The translations under genes and the position numbers were made by a program. Shown one piece after another: positions 7,714 to 20,828 of a stretch of 58,961 bases of DNA; the first letter of the stretch is position 1, and each line of letters starts with the position of its first letter. The notes beneath the pieces are model-generated. The model did no database searches. It was given only the letters and a program-made list of their open reading frames with translations, and was not told the origin of the DNA. The DNA lies in assembly GCF_001830325.1 (NCBI RefSeq), contig NZ_MHZG01000012.1:1-58961 (forward strand), written 5' to 3'. This stretch comes from Polynucleobacter sp. GWA2_45_21. GTDB taxonomy: Bacteria; Pseudomonadota; Gammaproteobacteria; Burkholderiales; Burkholderiaceae.

Positions 7714-9839
7714 ATACTAATTGGGTCCCGCTCAACGAGCCAACGGATGCGTGATGTTTTGCTGATTCTTCCTGTGGAATCTTGACGCAAATCTTGATCA
7801 ATCATTTCAAGGGCCTCCTGTAGCGTCTTGCGATTAGCTGACTCAATTAATAATTGAGCACGCTCTGATCCCGCCACCCTCATAACAGGCTTGGGCACAG
7901 GATCATAGGCTTTCAGCTCTTTCGTAAGCATGCCTTTACTTCTCATGCGAGCCTTCAGCTCATTCAAAAACTGAATCGCCTTATCTAAGCTTTTGCCTTC
8001 CGCGTGTATGAGGGCTTGATAAGAGTAGGGCGGTAACTTTGCCTCTTCACGCTCGCTTGCAGTGAATGCTAGAAATCCATCGATATCGTGTCTAAGCAAA
8101 TACTGAAAAACCGGTGACTCGGGGTACTGAGTCTCAATATAAATATCACCACCAGCATCACTGCTGCTGCCAGATCTACCTGCCCGTCCAGCCACTTGAA
8201 CTAACTGCGCAAATAATCTTTCTGCAGCCCTAAAGTCTGCCGAATAGAGTCGACTGTCTGCATCCAATACCGCAACCAATCCAATGTTTTGATAGTCGTG
8301 TCCCTTGGCAATCATTTGAGTGCCAACAACAATATCTACATTTCCATTGTGGATTTCCTGAAAGAGTGCCTCTGCTCCTTTACTCTTTCTGCTTGAGTCT
8401 GTGTCGACCCTTAGCACCCTAGCTTGAGGCCACATGTCTTCAATTGCATCTTCTAATTTTTGTGTACCATGCCCAAGCGTTTTTAGATCGGCATTCCCAC
8501 AATCTGGACAAAACTGTGGAACAGGTTTTGCCAAGCCACAATGATGACAACTCAACACCGATCTTTTCCCTAATGCTCCCGCCTTATGCATCACAGTGTA
8601 GGTTGAGCATTGCGCGCACTTTGACAACCAATTGCATGCCGAGCAACTCAGTACTGGAGCATAACCTCGGCGATTAATCAAAATTAAGCTCTGCTTTTTT
8701 TCTGCCAAGGTCTTAGTGATGGCATTCGCAAGCGTTTTACTAATAAGGCTCTTTTCTTTGGTTGCGCCCACATCCCCTGGACTAAATTGATTTTGAGGGT
8801 CACGCGTATTGATTAGGTGCACGCTTGGTAGGCTTGCACCCTGCGCTCGCTGATCTAGCCGAATATATTCATAGCGGCCCGATTGAGCGGCAAGCCAGGT
8901 TTCTAGTGATGGCGTTGCAGAAGATAAGAGGATGGGAATTTTTTGATCATGCGCTCGCCATATTGCTAAATCTCTTGCTGAGTATCGCGTACCATCTTGC
9001 TGTTTATATGACGGGTCATGCTCCTCGTCGACTACGATGGCGCGCAAATTTGGCATTAGCGTTAATGCTGCCAACCTTGTTCCTAAAATAATTTTCGCCT
9101 TGCCTGTCATTGCCTCATACCAAGCAACCCCTCTTTTCTTTTCACTGACACCGCTATGCAGTACAGCCATTTTTTTATCTGGGAAGTAGGCCTTCACTCG
9201 CCTTTCTAGTTGCGGCGTTAAATTAATTTCTGGCACCAGCAACAGCACTTGTGCGCTTTCATCATGCAAGATACTTGCTAACCAATTCAGAAATACAGCG
9301 GTCTTTCCGCTGCCGGTCTGACCCTGTAAAAGGATTGCTCTAAATTGATTTTCTTTTTCATGACTTGCTAATAATTCTTGCAAAGCATTCTTTTGACTAG
9401 GATTTAATTGTTCTTGGGTTATTAAACCCTCTGCAAGTACATCAAGCTTTTTTTTACTCTTTTGGGCTGACTCTAGTTTTTCGGGAATTTTTTCCCAGTT
9501 ATCAGCCTTTTTCCACATCTGCGGAATAACCGGCAAGATGGTTTCTCCCAGGGCGTGGATATAGTACTGGCTTGCAAAATTCATCAGCCTCAATAAGGCG
9601 GGGTCAAATGCTGGAAGAGGAGCAAGGCGCTCTACAGACTTAAGCTTTTCTATCTCATAATCGGAGTGATTGCTCACTTTTATTACAAGCCCAATCTCCT
9701 TGCCCCTAGAAAAAGGCACCTCTACTACATTACCTATTTCAGGTAATTTGCCTAATTTTTCTGCATCCCATAGATAGTCAAACCCCTGTGCTAGGGGCTT
9801 ATCTATCACTATCTGAACAACGATGGGATGGGGCGTCAT
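7710..9839 (-). CDS. priA: primosomal protein N', replication restart helicase PriA
   Basis: This 709-residue superfamily 2 helicase has the N-terminal DNA-binding region, Walker A GQTGSGKT (about 174-181), the DEEH Walker B box, and the PriA-specific zinc-binding insertion with paired cysteines (CSACNWLSKCAQC and CHHCG...CPDC). Helicase motif VI contains QVAGRAGR. PriA recognises abandoned forks and reloads DnaB. Two DnaA-box-like sequences lie just upstream of its start (9864-9884), suggesting DnaA input to its expression. Confidence 0.96.
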   Translation of the reverse strand: MTPHPIVVQIVIDKPLAQGFDYLWDAEKLGKLPEIGNVVEVPFSRGKEIGLVIKVSNHSDYEIEKLKSVERLAPLPAFDPALLRLMNFASQYYIHALGETILPVIPQMWKKADNWEKIPEKLESAQKSKKKLDVLAEGLITQEQLNPSQKNALQELLASHEKENQFRAILLQGQTGSGKTAVFLNWLASILHDESAQVLLLVPEINLTPQLERRVKAYFPDKKMAVLHSGVSEKKRGVAWYEAMTGKAKIILGTRLAALTLMPNLRAIVVDEEHDPSYKQQDGTRYSARDLAIWRAHDQKIPILLSSATPSLETWLAAQSGRYEYIRLDQRAQGASLPSVHLINTRDPQNQFSPGDVGATKEKSLISKTLANAITKTLAEKKQSLILINRRGYAPVLSCSACNWLSKCAQCSTYTVMHKAGALGKRSVLSCHHCGLAKPVPQFCPDCGNADLKTLGHGTQKLEDAIEDMWPQARVLRVDTDSSRKSKGAEALFQEIHNGNVDIVVGTQMIAKGHDYQNIGLVAVLDADSRLYSADFRAAERLFAQLVQVAGRAGRSGSSSDAGGDIYIETQYPESPVFQYLLRHDIDGFLAFTASEREEAKLPPYSYQALIHAEGKSLDKAIQFLNELKARMRSKGMLTKELKAYDPVPKPVMRVAGSERAQLLIESANRKTLQEALEMIDQDLRQDSTGRISKTSRIRWLVERDPISI

Positions 9840-9863
9840 TTACTCAAATTTTCTGTCTTACCC

Positions 9864-9884
9864 TGTGGATAAGTCTGTGGATAT
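9864..9884 (-). promoter_or_regulatory. pair of DnaA boxes upstream of priA
   Basis: The plus strand has TGTGGATAA (9864-9872), the exact complement of the consensus DnaA box TTATCCACA, followed three bases later by TGTGGATAT (9876-9884), one mismatch from it. The pair lies 25-45 bases upstream of the priA start. This 260-base gap (9840-10100) otherwise holds AT-rich sequence and two palindromes (9952-9969 and 10041-10056). Confidence 0.65.
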
Positions 9885-9951
9885 CATTCGCTGCTTTATA
9901 TTTCTACATCTATTTTATAGGAATGCACTTCTGCACAGAATTTCAGCATTT

Positions 9952-9969
9952 TTATAATTATTATTATAA
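9952..9969. repeat. AT-only palindrome upstream of priA
   Basis: TTATAAT-TATT-ATTATAA is a perfect inverted repeat with 7-base arms. It lies about 115 bases upstream of priA and 130 bases past hemE. It may be a regulator site or a melting-prone element, but AT-rich palindromes arise easily by chance. Confidence 0.4.
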
Positions 9970-10040
9970 ATCAATGGCTTACATTGCTTACTAAAGGTGA
10001 AAGTTGATAATTCTCACGAATCTCACTGTATTTATGATTT

Positions 10041-10056
10041 TGCACATTTCTGTGCA
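10041..10056. repeat. inverted repeat downstream of hemE
   Basis: TGCACA-TTTC-TGTGCA is a perfect 6-bp stem with a 4-base loop, 45 bases past the hemE stop. A nearby stem (TTTGGCCA...TGGCAAA on the minus strand) may extend the structure. It could mark the end of the atp-hemE transcript, but there is no U-tract. Confidence 0.4.
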
Positions 10057-10100
10057 TAACTTTTGCCACAATATTGGCCAAAGTTAGCAATTACTTGTGC

Positions 10101-11213
10101 TTATTGCTTTGCCCGAAGGGCTTTTGACTTAGAGATTACAGCTTCAGAGAGGGCTGTCACACTTTCAGGCGGTGTAAATTGATTAATGCCATGACCCAAA
10201 TTAAAAATGTGCCCATCAAGCGGGTGCAAGCCTGGCTTTAATGGTGGCGCACCAGCTAAGTCTGTCAAAAGATCTTCTGCAGCGCTTGTAACTTGCTTTG
10301 GATCTGAGAACAAGATGAGAGGGTCTAAGTTTCCTTGCAATGCCAAGGGCTTATTGATGTCTAAAAGCTGCTTGCGTGCACGACTTAACTTCATAGTCCA
10401 GTCAATCGCAATAACATCCGCACCAACCTGGACCATATCATTTAACCAAATACCGCCACCCTTGGTGAACATAACTACCGGGATCTTACGACCCTCATGC
10501 TCACGGGGTAGTAGTGCAATCACTTTTTGCATGGCTGCTAAAGACATGCGCTGATACCAGCCATCAGGAAGTAAACCTCCCCAGGTATCAAAAATCATCA
10601 GCGCTTGTGCGCCAGCTTTTACCTGCTCAATTAAATAAGCGGCAACTGACTGCACATTAATTTCAAGAATATGTTCCAGTAAATCAGGGCGGCTAAACAT
10701 CATGGTCTTGGCATGACGGAAGTCGTCAGAGCCAGAACCATCAATCATGTAGCAAGCCAGTGTCCAGGGACTTCCAGAGAAACCAATCAAAGGTACACGC
10801 TGCTTACCATCCTGAATCAAAGCTTTACGAATTTCAGAGACAGCATCAAAAACATATTTGAGCTGATCCATATCTGCAACACGTAATTTTTTCACCGCCT
10901 CTTCTGTGCGAAGGGGATGATCAAAACTCGGGCCTTCACCGGCAGTAAATTTCAAACCCAAACCCATTGCATCGGGAATGGTCAAAATATCAGAGAATAA
11001 AATTGCTGCGTCTAGCGGATAACGATCCAATGGTTGGAGCGTTACTTCGGTAGCATATGCAGGATTTTTTGCGAGGCCGAGAAAACTTCCAGCTCTTGCA
11101 CGAGTGGCATTGTACTCAGGGAGATAACGACCCGCTTGGCGCATGAGCCAAAGCGGTGTTTGATCAACCGCTTCGCCCAAGCAGGCTTTTAAAAACCGAT
11201 CATTTAACAGCAA
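10101..11213 (-). CDS. hemE: uroporphyrinogen decarboxylase
   Basis: This 370-residue enzyme decarboxylates the four acetate side chains of uroporphyrinogen III to give coproporphyrinogen III in heme synthesis. The substrate-binding signature [15 protein letters not shown] is near the N-terminus, and the second signature ([14 protein letters not shown]) follows near residue 145. Length matches the family. The start is a TTG (before LLNDRF), the only good start fitting the family N-terminus. It begins 15 bases after atpC and is probably the last gene of the atp transcript. Confidence 0.95.
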   Translation of the reverse strand: MLLNDRFLKACLGEAVDQTPLWLMRQAGRYLPEYNATRARAGSFLGLAKNPAYATEVTLQPLDRYPLDAAILFSDILTIPDAMGLGLKFTAGEGPSFDHPLRTEEAVKKLRVADMDQLKYVFDAVSEIRKALIQDGKQRVPLIGFSGSPWTLACYMIDGSGSDDFRHAKTMMFSRPDLLEHILEINVQSVAAYLIEQVKAGAQALMIFDTWGGLLPDGWYQRMSLAAMQKVIALLPREHEGRKIPVVMFTKGGGIWLNDMVQVGADVIAIDWTMKLSRARKQLLDINKPLALQGNLDPLILFSDPKQVTSAAEDLLTDLAGAPPLKPGLHPLDGHIFNLGHGINQFTPPESVTALSEAVISKSKALRAKQ

Positions 11214-11228
11214 GGAGATGACCGGCTC

Positions 11229-11645
11229 TTACTTCTTACGACGGAAACGAGCAATTGCTGCAAGCTGTGCTGCTGCCATTGCAAACTCTGATTGAGCCAA
11301 TGCCAAATCAAAGTCAGTGCCACGATTTTGCATTGCTTCTTCAGCGCGCTTCTTAGCTTCGTAAGCTTTAGCTTCATCTAAATCATGACCACGAATAGCA
11401 GTGTCTGCCAATACAGTGACATGATCAGGCTGAACTTCTAAATAGCCACCTGCAACGAATACAAACTCTTCATCACCGTCAGCTTTTTCAATACGAACTG
11501 AACCTGGACGAATGCGTGTAATCAAAGGAGTGTGGCCGCGCAAAATACCGAGCTCACCATTCTCACCAGGAAGCGCAACAAACTTGGCTTCACCGCTGAA
11601 AATAGATTGCTCAGCACTTACTACATCGACGCGTATGGTTGACAT
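11229..11645 (-). CDS. atpC: ATP synthase epsilon subunit
   Basis: This 138-residue F1 central-stalk subunit has an N-terminal beta barrel ([39 protein letters not shown]) and a C-terminal helical hairpin that can inhibit ATP hydrolysis. It is last of the atp genes and 21 bases after atpD. Confidence 0.96.
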   Translation of the reverse strand: MSTIRVDVVSAEQSIFSGEAKFVALPGENGELGILRGHTPLITRIRPGSVRIEKADGDEEFVFVAGGYLEVQPDHVTVLADTAIRGHDLDEAKAYEAKKRAEEAMQNRGTDFDLALAQSEFAMAAAQLAAIARFRRKK

Positions 11646-11666
11646 AATTTCCCTAGATGAGTTCGA

Positions 11667-13082
<1,416 letters not shown>

Positions 13083-13122
13083 TTAATTCCTGAATTCTTT
13101 CGTATTCCTAAACGCTGACCGC

Positions 13123-13992
13123 TTAAACAGCAGCCGCTCCGCCAACAATCTCTGACAACTCTTTAGTAATAGCAGCCTGTCGTGTTTTGTTGTATTCCAA
13201 TTGCAATTCGCCAATCACATTCTTCGCATTATCTGAAGCGGCCTTCATTGAGACCATGCGTGCAGATTGTTCTGAAGCCATATTCTCAGCAACAGCTTGA
13301 TAAATCATTGCCTCTACGTAACGCTTGAGCAAGCCATTCAAAATGGACTCTGCATCCGGTTCGTAGATGTAATCCCAAGAATTTCCTGCCTTCTCTTCTG
13401 GAGCTAATGCAGCAGACTCCAAAGGTAAGAGTTTTTCTAAAACAGGCTCTTGTTTCATTGCATTAACAAAACGTGTGTATGCCAAATAAACCGCATCAAT
13501 TTCGCCACGCTCAAACGCTTCTAATTGAGCAGTAATTGCACCAATCAAAACATCCATATGTGGCGTATCACCAATCTGAATTGTTTGAGAAATGAGTTTT
13601 GCTTTTGAGCGATTTAAAAACTGAAGGCCTTTTGAACCGATGGCAGTGTATTCAATGCCAACATTAGTGCCTTCCATATCGCGCACTTGGTTTGCAATCA
13701 GACGCAGCACGTTGGTATTCAAGCCACCGCATAAACCCTTGTCTGTTGTAACCAAAATCGTGCCAATTTTCTTCACTTCGCGAGTTGCCATGTAAGCGGG
13801 GCGGAACTCAGGATTTGCTTTAGAAAGATTGGCAACAATCTCACGAATTTTTTCAGCATATGGACGCGCATTGCGCATGCGCTCTTGGGCGCGACGCATC
13901 TTGGATGCGGCGACCATTTCCATTGCCTTCGTGATCTTGCGCGTGTTTTGCACGCTCTTGATCTTTGATCGTATCTCTTTTGTGCTTGCCAT
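13123..13992 (-). CDS. atpG: ATP synthase gamma subunit
   Basis: This 289-residue central rotor shaft has the conserved N-terminal helix ([34 protein letters not shown]) and a C-terminal helix ending in the signature [14 protein letters not shown]. Both pair to form the coiled coil inside the F1 head. It lies 18 bases after atpA. Confidence 0.98.
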   Translation of the reverse strand: MASTKEIRSKIKSVQNTRKITKAMEMVAASKMRRAQERMRNARPYAEKIREIVANLSKANPEFRPAYMATREVKKIGTILVTTDKGLCGGLNTNVLRLIANQVRDMEGTNVGIEYTAIGSKGLQFLNRSKAKLISQTIQIGDTPHMDVLIGAITAQLEAFERGEIDAVYLAYTRFVNAMKQEPVLEKLLPLESAALAPEEKAGNSWDYIYEPDAESILNGLLKRYVEAMIYQAVAENMASEQSARMVSMKAASDNAKNVIGELQLEYNKTRQAAITKELSEIVGGAAAV

Positions 13993-14009
13993 GATTTATG
14001 CGAGCCCTC

Positions 14010-15551
14010 TTAGAAAGAGGCTGAACGCTTGTAATCCTCAATTGCAGCACGCAAAGCAGCTTCGTCATCTTTGCTCAAATCTTTGGTCTCTTCAATACGG
14101 CCAACTAAATCAGCGTATTTAGATTTCAAATGATCTTGCAAACCTTTTTCGAATGGCAGTACGTTCTTCACTTCGAGGTCATCAAAGTAGCCGTTATTCA
14201 CAGCGTAGAGTGAAGCCGCCATTTCCCAAACCTGCAAAGGCTTGTACTGAGCTTGCTTACACAATTCTGTAACACGACGACCGCGCTCCAACTGCTTACG
14301 AGTTGCTTCGTCAAGATCAGAAGCAAACTGAGCAAACGCTGCCAATTCACGATACTGCGCTAAGTCGGTACGAATACCGCCGGACAATTTCTTAATGACT
14401 TTGGTTTGAGCTGCGCCACCAACACGTGAAACAGAAATACCGGCGTTAATCGCAGGGCGTACGCCAGCGTTAAACAAGTCAGTTTCCAAGAAGATCTGGC
14501 CGTCAGTAATCGAAATCACGTTGGTTGGAACGAATGCAGAAACGTCACCCGCTTGAGTTTCAATAATTGGCAATGCTGTTAAAGAGCCTGTCTTGCCTTT
14601 TACTGAACCGTTTGTAAATTTCTCTACATAGTCAGCGCTTACACGAGCAGCGCGCTCAAGCAAACGTGAGTGGAGGTAGAACACATCGCCAGGATAAGCT
14701 TCGCGGCCTGGTGGGCGACGCAAGAGCAAAGAAATCTGACGGTATGCAACAGCTTGTTTTGTTAAATCGTCATACACGATCAATGCATCTTCACCGCGAT
14801 CACGGAAGTACTCACCCATTGTGCAACCAGCATAGGCTGAGAGGTACTGCATCGCTGCAGACTCAGATGCGCTTGCTGCAACAACTACTGTGTACTCCAT
14901 TGCGCCGAGCTCTGTGAGCTTGCGAACAACGTTAGCAATAGTAGAAGCTTTTTGACCAATCGCAACGTAAACGCAATAAACGCCTTTACCTTTTTGGTTA
15001 ATGATCGCGTCAACCGCAACTGCTGTTTTACCTGTTTGACGGTCACCAATGATCAACTCACGTTGACCGCGGCCGATTGGAACCATTGCATCAATCGCCT
15101 TCAAACCAGTTTGAACTGGCTGGCTAACGGATTGACGAGCAATAACGCCTGGAGCAACTTTTTCAATAAAGTCAGTCAACTTAGTATTGATTGGGCCTTT
15201 GCCATCAATTGGTTGACCAAGTGCGTTTACAACGCGACCGAGCAACTCTGGGCCAACTGGAACTTCCAAAATGCGGCCAGTACATTTAACTGGGTCGCCT
15301 TCTTTAATGTGGGTATATTCACCCAACACCACAGCACCAACTGAATCACGCTCAAGGTTCAACGCGAGGCCGATTGTGTTGTTAGGGAATTCCAACATTT
15401 CGCCCTGCATAACACCAGACAAGCCATGTACGCGGCAAATACCGTCGGTCACTGAAATTACAGTGCCTTCGTTGCGAAGTTGGGAATCAACACCCATTTC
15501 GCTAATTCGGCTTTTGATCAGTTCGCTGATCTCGGAAGGGTTGAGTTGCAT
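14010..15551 (-). CDS. atpA: ATP synthase alpha subunit
   Basis: This 513-residue non-catalytic nucleotide-binding F1 subunit begins [13 protein letters not shown] and has P-loop GDRQTGKT (about 169-176) and the signature [14 protein letters not shown]. Length is typical of proteobacterial AtpA. Confidence 0.98.
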   Translation of the reverse strand: MQLNPSEISELIKSRISEMGVDSQLRNEGTVISVTDGICRVHGLSGVMQGEMLEFPNNTIGLALNLERDSVGAVVLGEYTHIKEGDPVKCTGRILEVPVGPELLGRVVNALGQPIDGKGPINTKLTDFIEKVAPGVIARQSVSQPVQTGLKAIDAMVPIGRGQRELIIGDRQTGKTAVAVDAIINQKGKGVYCVYVAIGQKASTIANVVRKLTELGAMEYTVVVAASASESAAMQYLSAYAGCTMGEYFRDRGEDALIVYDDLTKQAVAYRQISLLLRRPPGREAYPGDVFYLHSRLLERAARVSADYVEKFTNGSVKGKTGSLTALPIIETQAGDVSAFVPTNVISITDGQIFLETDLFNAGVRPAINAGISVSRVGGAAQTKVIKKLSGGIRTDLAQYRELAAFAQFASDLDEATRKQLERGRRVTELCKQAQYKPLQVWEMAASLYAVNNGYFDDLEVKNVLPFEKGLQDHLKSKYADLVGRIEETKDLSKDDEAALRAAIEDYKRSASF

Positions 15552-15596
15552 TACTTACTCCTGGGTCTTATTTCGTATGTTCTTAATAGGGATAAC

Positions 15597-16133
15597 TTAT
15601 GCGCCAAGACTTGCTTGCATTTGAGCCAACTGTGCCTTAACAGAACTATCCATTACCTCATCACCAACCTGAATGCGTACTCCGCCAATCAAAGATGGGT
15701 CAACCTGAATAGTTGGGCGCAATTCTTTACCCCCAAAGCGCTTCTTCAAACTTGACAATAAATCTTTTAGCGCAGGACCCTCTAATGGGAATGCGCTAGT
15801 AATCATTACTTCTGCTGCACCTTCGCTCTGATTCTTCATTGCTTCAAATTGCTGAGCAATTTCAGGAATGGCAGATAAGCGATGGTTTTGGTTTACAAGA
15901 TTTAAAAAGCTTGCAATCTTGCTATCCAGCTTTGTCTTCACCATGCCGGAAAGCAGTTTGCTTAAATCGTCTGCAGATACTTTAGGATTGTTTGATAAGG
16001 CAGCAACTTCTGGCAATGCAGCAAGCTGCGCCAATTCATTTAACTGCTCTAAACAAGTGGCAAGCTCAGCAGGCTTGGCGCTTTGAAAAAGCGCTTCAGC
16101 ATAAGGGCGTGCAATCGTGGCTAATTCAGCCAT
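15597..16133 (-). CDS. atpH: ATP synthase delta subunit
   Basis: This 178-residue stator subunit has an N-terminal helical domain (LATIARPYAEALF) that caps the F1 alpha subunits and a C-terminal segment with the signature IGGVRIQVGDEVMDSSVKAQL. It is adjacent to atpF with a 1-base gap, indicating translational coupling. Confidence 0.97.
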   Translation of the reverse strand: MAELATIARPYAEALFQSAKPAELATCLEQLNELAQLAALPEVAALSNNPKVSADDLSKLLSGMVKTKLDSKIASFLNLVNQNHRLSAIPEIAQQFEAMKNQSEGAAEVMITSAFPLEGPALKDLLSSLKKRFGGKELRPTIQVDPSLIGGVRIQVGDEVMDSSVKAQLAQMQASLGA

Positions 16134-16134
16134 A

Positions 16135-16605
16135 TCAAAGTTCTGCCTTTAGTTGATCAAGCAATGCGCCATGTGCTTTTGCGTCAACTTCACGACGCAA
16201 AATTTGCTCTGCACCTTTAACAGCCAACACTGCAACCTCAGCGCGCAAGACTTCACGTGCACGAGTAACTTGTTGATCTGCATCTTGCTTGGCTTGAGAA
16301 ATAATGCGGGCTGCTTCTGCTTGTGCGTTGACGCGAATTTCTTCGGCGGACATTTGTGCACGTTTTTCTGCTTCTGCAACACGCTGCACACCTTCTTGGC
16401 GTGCTTTATTTAATTCTTGCTCTGCTTCATTGCTTGCTAATGCGAGTGCTTCTTTACCGCGCTCGGCAGCAGCTAAGCCGTCAGCAATTTTGCTTGAACG
16501 CTCATCTAACGCCTTAACTAGCGGTGGCCACACAAAACGTGCAACAACCCACCATAAGACGAAGAAAACGATCATTTGCGCGAATAGGGTCGCGTTCAGA
16601 TTCAC
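16135..16605 (-). CDS. atpF: ATP synthase subunit b
   Basis: This 156-residue peripheral-stalk subunit has one N-terminal transmembrane helix (about residues 5-27) and then a long charged Ala/Glu/Lys-rich coiled coil that dimerises and binds delta. Length is typical. The long open frames on the other strand in this gene are by-products of the repetitive helical codons. Confidence 0.97.
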   Translation of the reverse strand: MNLNATLFAQMIVFFVLWWVVARFVWPPLVKALDERSSKIADGLAAAERGKEALALASNEAEQELNKARQEGVQRVAEAEKRAQMSAEEIRVNAQAEAARIISQAKQDADQQVTRAREVLRAEVAVLAVKGAEQILRREVDAKAHGALLDQLKAEL

Positions 16606-16668
16606 GATATTCCTTTCAGTATTGTTGAGAACGGTTGGATGACCCGATGGTCACCCACGCCAAAACAA

Positions 16669-16965
<297 letters not shown>

Positions 16966-16980
16966 TTAAAAATAAAAATC

Positions 16981-17859
<879 letters not shown>

Positions 17860-17894
17860 TTAAAAGTCCTTTGGTTCAATCACATTTATTACTC

Positions 17895-18389
17895 TTAGCG
17901 CCACAACCACGCTAGCCAAACACACTTAAGGGCCAGCACATAAGTCACCAAAAGTGGGACCCAAAGCACGCCCGGGATCCAAAATGCAACCCCTAAAAAC
18001 AGCATCAAGGTAACGACGATTTTGATAAATTCGCCAGAAACTAATGCTGCCAAATAATTCCCTGGATTCAATATCTGCGTTTTTTTCGCCAACTCCAACC
18101 GAACTAAGAACAGGGCGGAGGGCAAGACGCTAATTAAACCACCTAAAAAGGCCGACTGAGTATAAAGGCTAACCCCTACCGGCTCCCCAAAAATTGACCA
18201 AATCACCATACTGAGCACGGTAACCACTACTTGTGCAGCCAAAATCTTCCAAGGAGACAGCGGGGGGTGTTTAATGGCGTTACTAGCTTGCAGCGCCGCC
18301 ATTTCCTCTTTACTTAAAACCCGATATACCTCTTCTTCGGGCTCATCCCAGTCATTTACCTCGGAAAATTGATTTTTTTGAGGAATCAA
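17895..18389 (-). CDS. atpI: ATP synthase assembly factor I
   Basis: This 164-residue protein has four predicted transmembrane helices (about 50-70, 80-98, 110-135 and 138-160) after a charged N-terminus. AtpI is a poorly conserved Mg/c-ring assembly helper that precedes atpB in proteobacterial operons. Position supports the call more than sequence does. Confidence 0.88.
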   Translation of the reverse strand: MIPQKNQFSEVNDWDEPEEEVYRVLSKEEMAALQASNAIKHPPLSPWKILAAQVVVTVLSMVIWSIFGEPVGVSLYTQSAFLGGLISVLPSALFLVRLELAKKTQILNPGNYLAALVSGEFIKIVVTLMLFLGVAFWIPGVLWVPLLVTYVLALKCVWLAWLWR

Positions 18390-18458
18390 TTTAGCCCCGT
18401 GAGTTTAATGTGTGCAGTGCAATATGTCAAAGGATTTGGAAACATATTTCTGCTCAAT

Positions 18459-19346
18459 TTAGGCCTCAATACCCAGCTTTTTAAGCAATGAATCCAGCTC
18501 ATCAAACTGGCTAAATTGAATCCTGAGCTCGCCACCCTTGCCTTTTAACTTGAATACCGCATTCAAACCTATTAAATCAGCGATTTCTTGTGTTAATCGA
18601 CGCATATCTGCGTCGTGAGCTGGAGCATCAGCGCTGGCCTTAGTTTTAGTCTTTTTATCGCCAATCTGGCCTCCCGCCAGCGCAAGGGCTGCAGCCATCC
18701 TTTCAGCTTCGCGAACTGACAGCCCTTGCGCTGCAATTCTTTGTGCCAGCGCAACTTGACTAGCGCCAGGAAGCGGCAATAAAGCGCGTGCATGGCCCAT
18801 ATCAATATCGCCTGCCAAAAGCATGGCTTGCACTGGTTTTGCCAATTGATTTAAGCGAAGCAAATTCGTTACCGCACTGCGTGATTTACCTACCGCCTTT
18901 GCTGCTTGTTCGTGCGTAAAACCAAACTCTTCAATCAGTCTTGCGAGCCCTTGAGACTCTTCCAGCGGATTCAAATCTTCGCGCTGCATATTCTCGACTA
19001 AGGCCATTGCTGCAGCGGCCTGATCATTGGCGCCAGAAACTAAAACTGGCACCTCTTTTAAGCCGGCTAATGTTGCCGCACGAAAGCGTCGCTCGCCAGC
19101 AATAATTTCATATTTACCAGGAGCAACTAAACGCACCAACAGTGGTTGCATCACACCTTGCTCACGAATACTTTCAGCCAACTCTTGTAATGCAACCGCT
19201 TCCATTTTTTGACGCGGTTGATATTTACCAGCCTGCAATGCAGTCAATGGCAAACGATTAATTTCTGCTGTGGGTTCTTTTTGTGCCTTATCACCAAGCA
19301 AGGCCTCTAAGCCGCGACCCAGGCCCTTTTTCTTTATTGCAACCAT
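18459..19346 (-). CDS. parB: chromosome partitioning protein ParB
   Basis: This 295-residue protein has an N-terminal basic tail ([15 protein letters not shown]), the CTP-binding ParB/Srx domain including GERRFRAA, a helix-turn-helix ([23 protein letters not shown]), and a C-terminal dimerisation domain. ParB loads on parS and spreads as a CTP-dependent clamp. Two parS sites lie 2-3.5 kb upstream. Confidence 0.97.
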   Translation of the reverse strand: MVAIKKKGLGRGLEALLGDKAQKEPTAEINRLPLTALQAGKYQPRQKMEAVALQELAESIREQGVMQPLLVRLVAPGKYEIIAGERRFRAATLAGLKEVPVLVSGANDQAAAAMALVENMQREDLNPLEESQGLARLIEEFGFTHEQAAKAVGKSRSAVTNLLRLNQLAKPVQAMLLAGDIDMGHARALLPLPGASQVALAQRIAAQGLSVREAERMAAALALAGGQIGDKKTKTKASADAPAHDADMRRLTQEIADLIGLNAVFKLKGKGGELRIQFSQFDELDSLLKKLGIEA

Positions 19347-19369
19347 AATATTTTTATCGTTCCTAGGTT

Positions 19370-20140
19370 TTACATTTGCTTAATGCGCCCGATCATCTCG
19401 GCACCAAACTCCAAGTAGGCCTTAGCTCCACGAGATGATTTATCAAACGCCACCCCAGGAAGCCCATAGGACGGGGCTTCGGCCAGGCGGACGTTGCGAG
19501 GAATAATGCTCTTAAATACCTTGTCACCAAAGTGCTCAATCAGTTGATCGGAAACTTGTTGTTGCAATGTCATGCGCGCATCAAACATGACGCGTAACAA
19601 TCCAATAATCACCAAGTCAGGATTTAAATTAGCGTGAACTTGTTTGATGGTGTTCACTAAATCCGACAATCCTTCTAATGCAAAATATTCACACTGCATT
19701 GGCACGATTACACCGTTCGCTGCGCATAATCCATTCAGCGTTAACAGAGATAATGCGGGTGGGCAGTCAATCAAAATAAAGTCGTAATCATTCGCTACAA
19801 GAGCTAACGCATCTTTCAATCTTTGTTCGCGAGAATCTAAATCTACCAACTCAATTTCTGCACCAGCTAAATCACGATTTGCTGGCAACACATCATAGCC
19901 AGAGCTCTCACAAGGCACTGCAGATTCTTTGACTGATGACAAGCCAATTAACACTTGATACACAGTGCTATTGAGATCCGCTTTTTCAATACCAGATCCC
20001 ATTGTGGCATTGCCCTGTGGATCTAAATCTACCAGCAAAACGCGTTGCTGATGTCCAGCTAAACCAGCGGCCAAATTCACAGCAGTAGTGGTTTTTCCAA
20101 CCCCGCCTTTTTGATTCGCAATACAAAATATTTTGGCCAT
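19370..20140 (-). CDS. parA: chromosome partitioning ATPase ParA (Soj)
   Basis: This 256-residue deviant-Walker ATPase begins AKIFCIANQ followed by KGGVGKTTT (signature Lys 11 and P-loop Lys 16). It has the Walker A' DLDPQGN and the later IDCPPALSLL. It drives ParB-parS complexes along the nucleoid. It is 23 bases upstream of parB, and rsmG precedes it, the usual gene order. Confidence 0.97.
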   Translation of the reverse strand: MAKIFCIANQKGGVGKTTTAVNLAAGLAGHQQRVLLVDLDPQGNATMGSGIEKADLNSTVYQVLIGLSSVKESAVPCESSGYDVLPANRDLAGAEIELVDLDSREQRLKDALALVANDYDFILIDCPPALSLLTLNGLCAANGVIVPMQCEYFALEGLSDLVNTIKQVHANLNPDLVIIGLLRVMFDARMTLQQQVSDQLIEHFGDKVFKSIIPRNVRLAEAPSYGLPGVAFDKSSRGAKAYLEFGAEMIGRIKQM

Positions 20141-20165
20141 AATTTTTCTTAAAAAATGTCGTACT

Positions 20166-20828
20166 TTAAAGGGGTAATTTTCTCACGGGGGTTAAGACTA
20201 AAAGCCTGCGCTCAACCTCCAAATTTGGGATGTGCAGGGGCTCATCCGCCACCAATCGCCAGTCATCCATACACACATCTTGCAGCTCCTCATCTGCACG
20301 CTTAGCCTTCATTGCAAATACCAAACCATTTGGCTTGAGAAGGGGAAGGGCAAGCTCTAGAAAGTGGGCAAGATTAGTAAACGCCCTCGAAATCACCGCA
20401 TCAAACTGTGCTGGCTGTGATTTCGCTACCGCCTCAACGCGCTCACTTAGAACTTGAATATTCTTCAATCCCAGCTTACCGCGTACATGCTGCAAGAATG
20501 CCGTTTTTTTTCGGATAGCCTCAATCAAGGTTACATGCCAGCTTGGCTGCAAAATCGCAATGGGTATAGCCGGCAATCCACCACCAGAACCAAGATCTGC
20601 AATATTGGGGGTTTCTTGGGTTAGAAATTGGCGCATTAATGGTAAAACAGTAATAGAATCAATGAGATGCAGACGCACAGAGTTCTTTTCGCCCTCAATT
20701 GCTGTCAAGTTATGCACCTGGTTCCAGCGCCCCATTTCCTGCAAAAAGAGCTCCAAATCAGCAATATTGACAGCACTAAGGTTGAGATCCAAACTTTCAA
20801 TCCCCAAAGAAACCAAATCATTACTCAT
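20166..20828 (-). CDS. rsmG: 16S rRNA (guanine527-N7)-methyltransferase RsmG
   Basis: This 220-residue class I methyltransferase has the SAM motif [18 protein letters not shown] (about 76-93) and the upstream NLTAIEG segment typical of RsmG/GidB. It modifies G527 in the 530 loop; loss gives low-level streptomycin resistance. Its start overlaps the mnmG stop by 8 bases, so the two are translationally coupled. Confidence 0.96.
   Translation of the reverse strand: MSNDLVSLGIESLDLNLSAVNIADLELFLQEMGRWNQVHNLTAIEGEKNSVRLHLIDSITVLPLMRQFLTQETPNIADLGSGGGLPAIPIAILQPSWHVTLIEAIRKKTAFLQHVRGKLGLKNIQVLSERVEAVAKSQPAQFDAVISRAFTNLAHFLELALPLLKPNGLVFAMKAKRADEELQDVCMDDWRLVADEPLHIPNLEVERRLLVLTPVRKLPL

Noticed and set aside
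16149..16642. Several long frames on both strands in atpF
   Set aside because: They arise from the repetitive Ala/Glu/Lys codons of the coiled coil; the b subunit is the real product.
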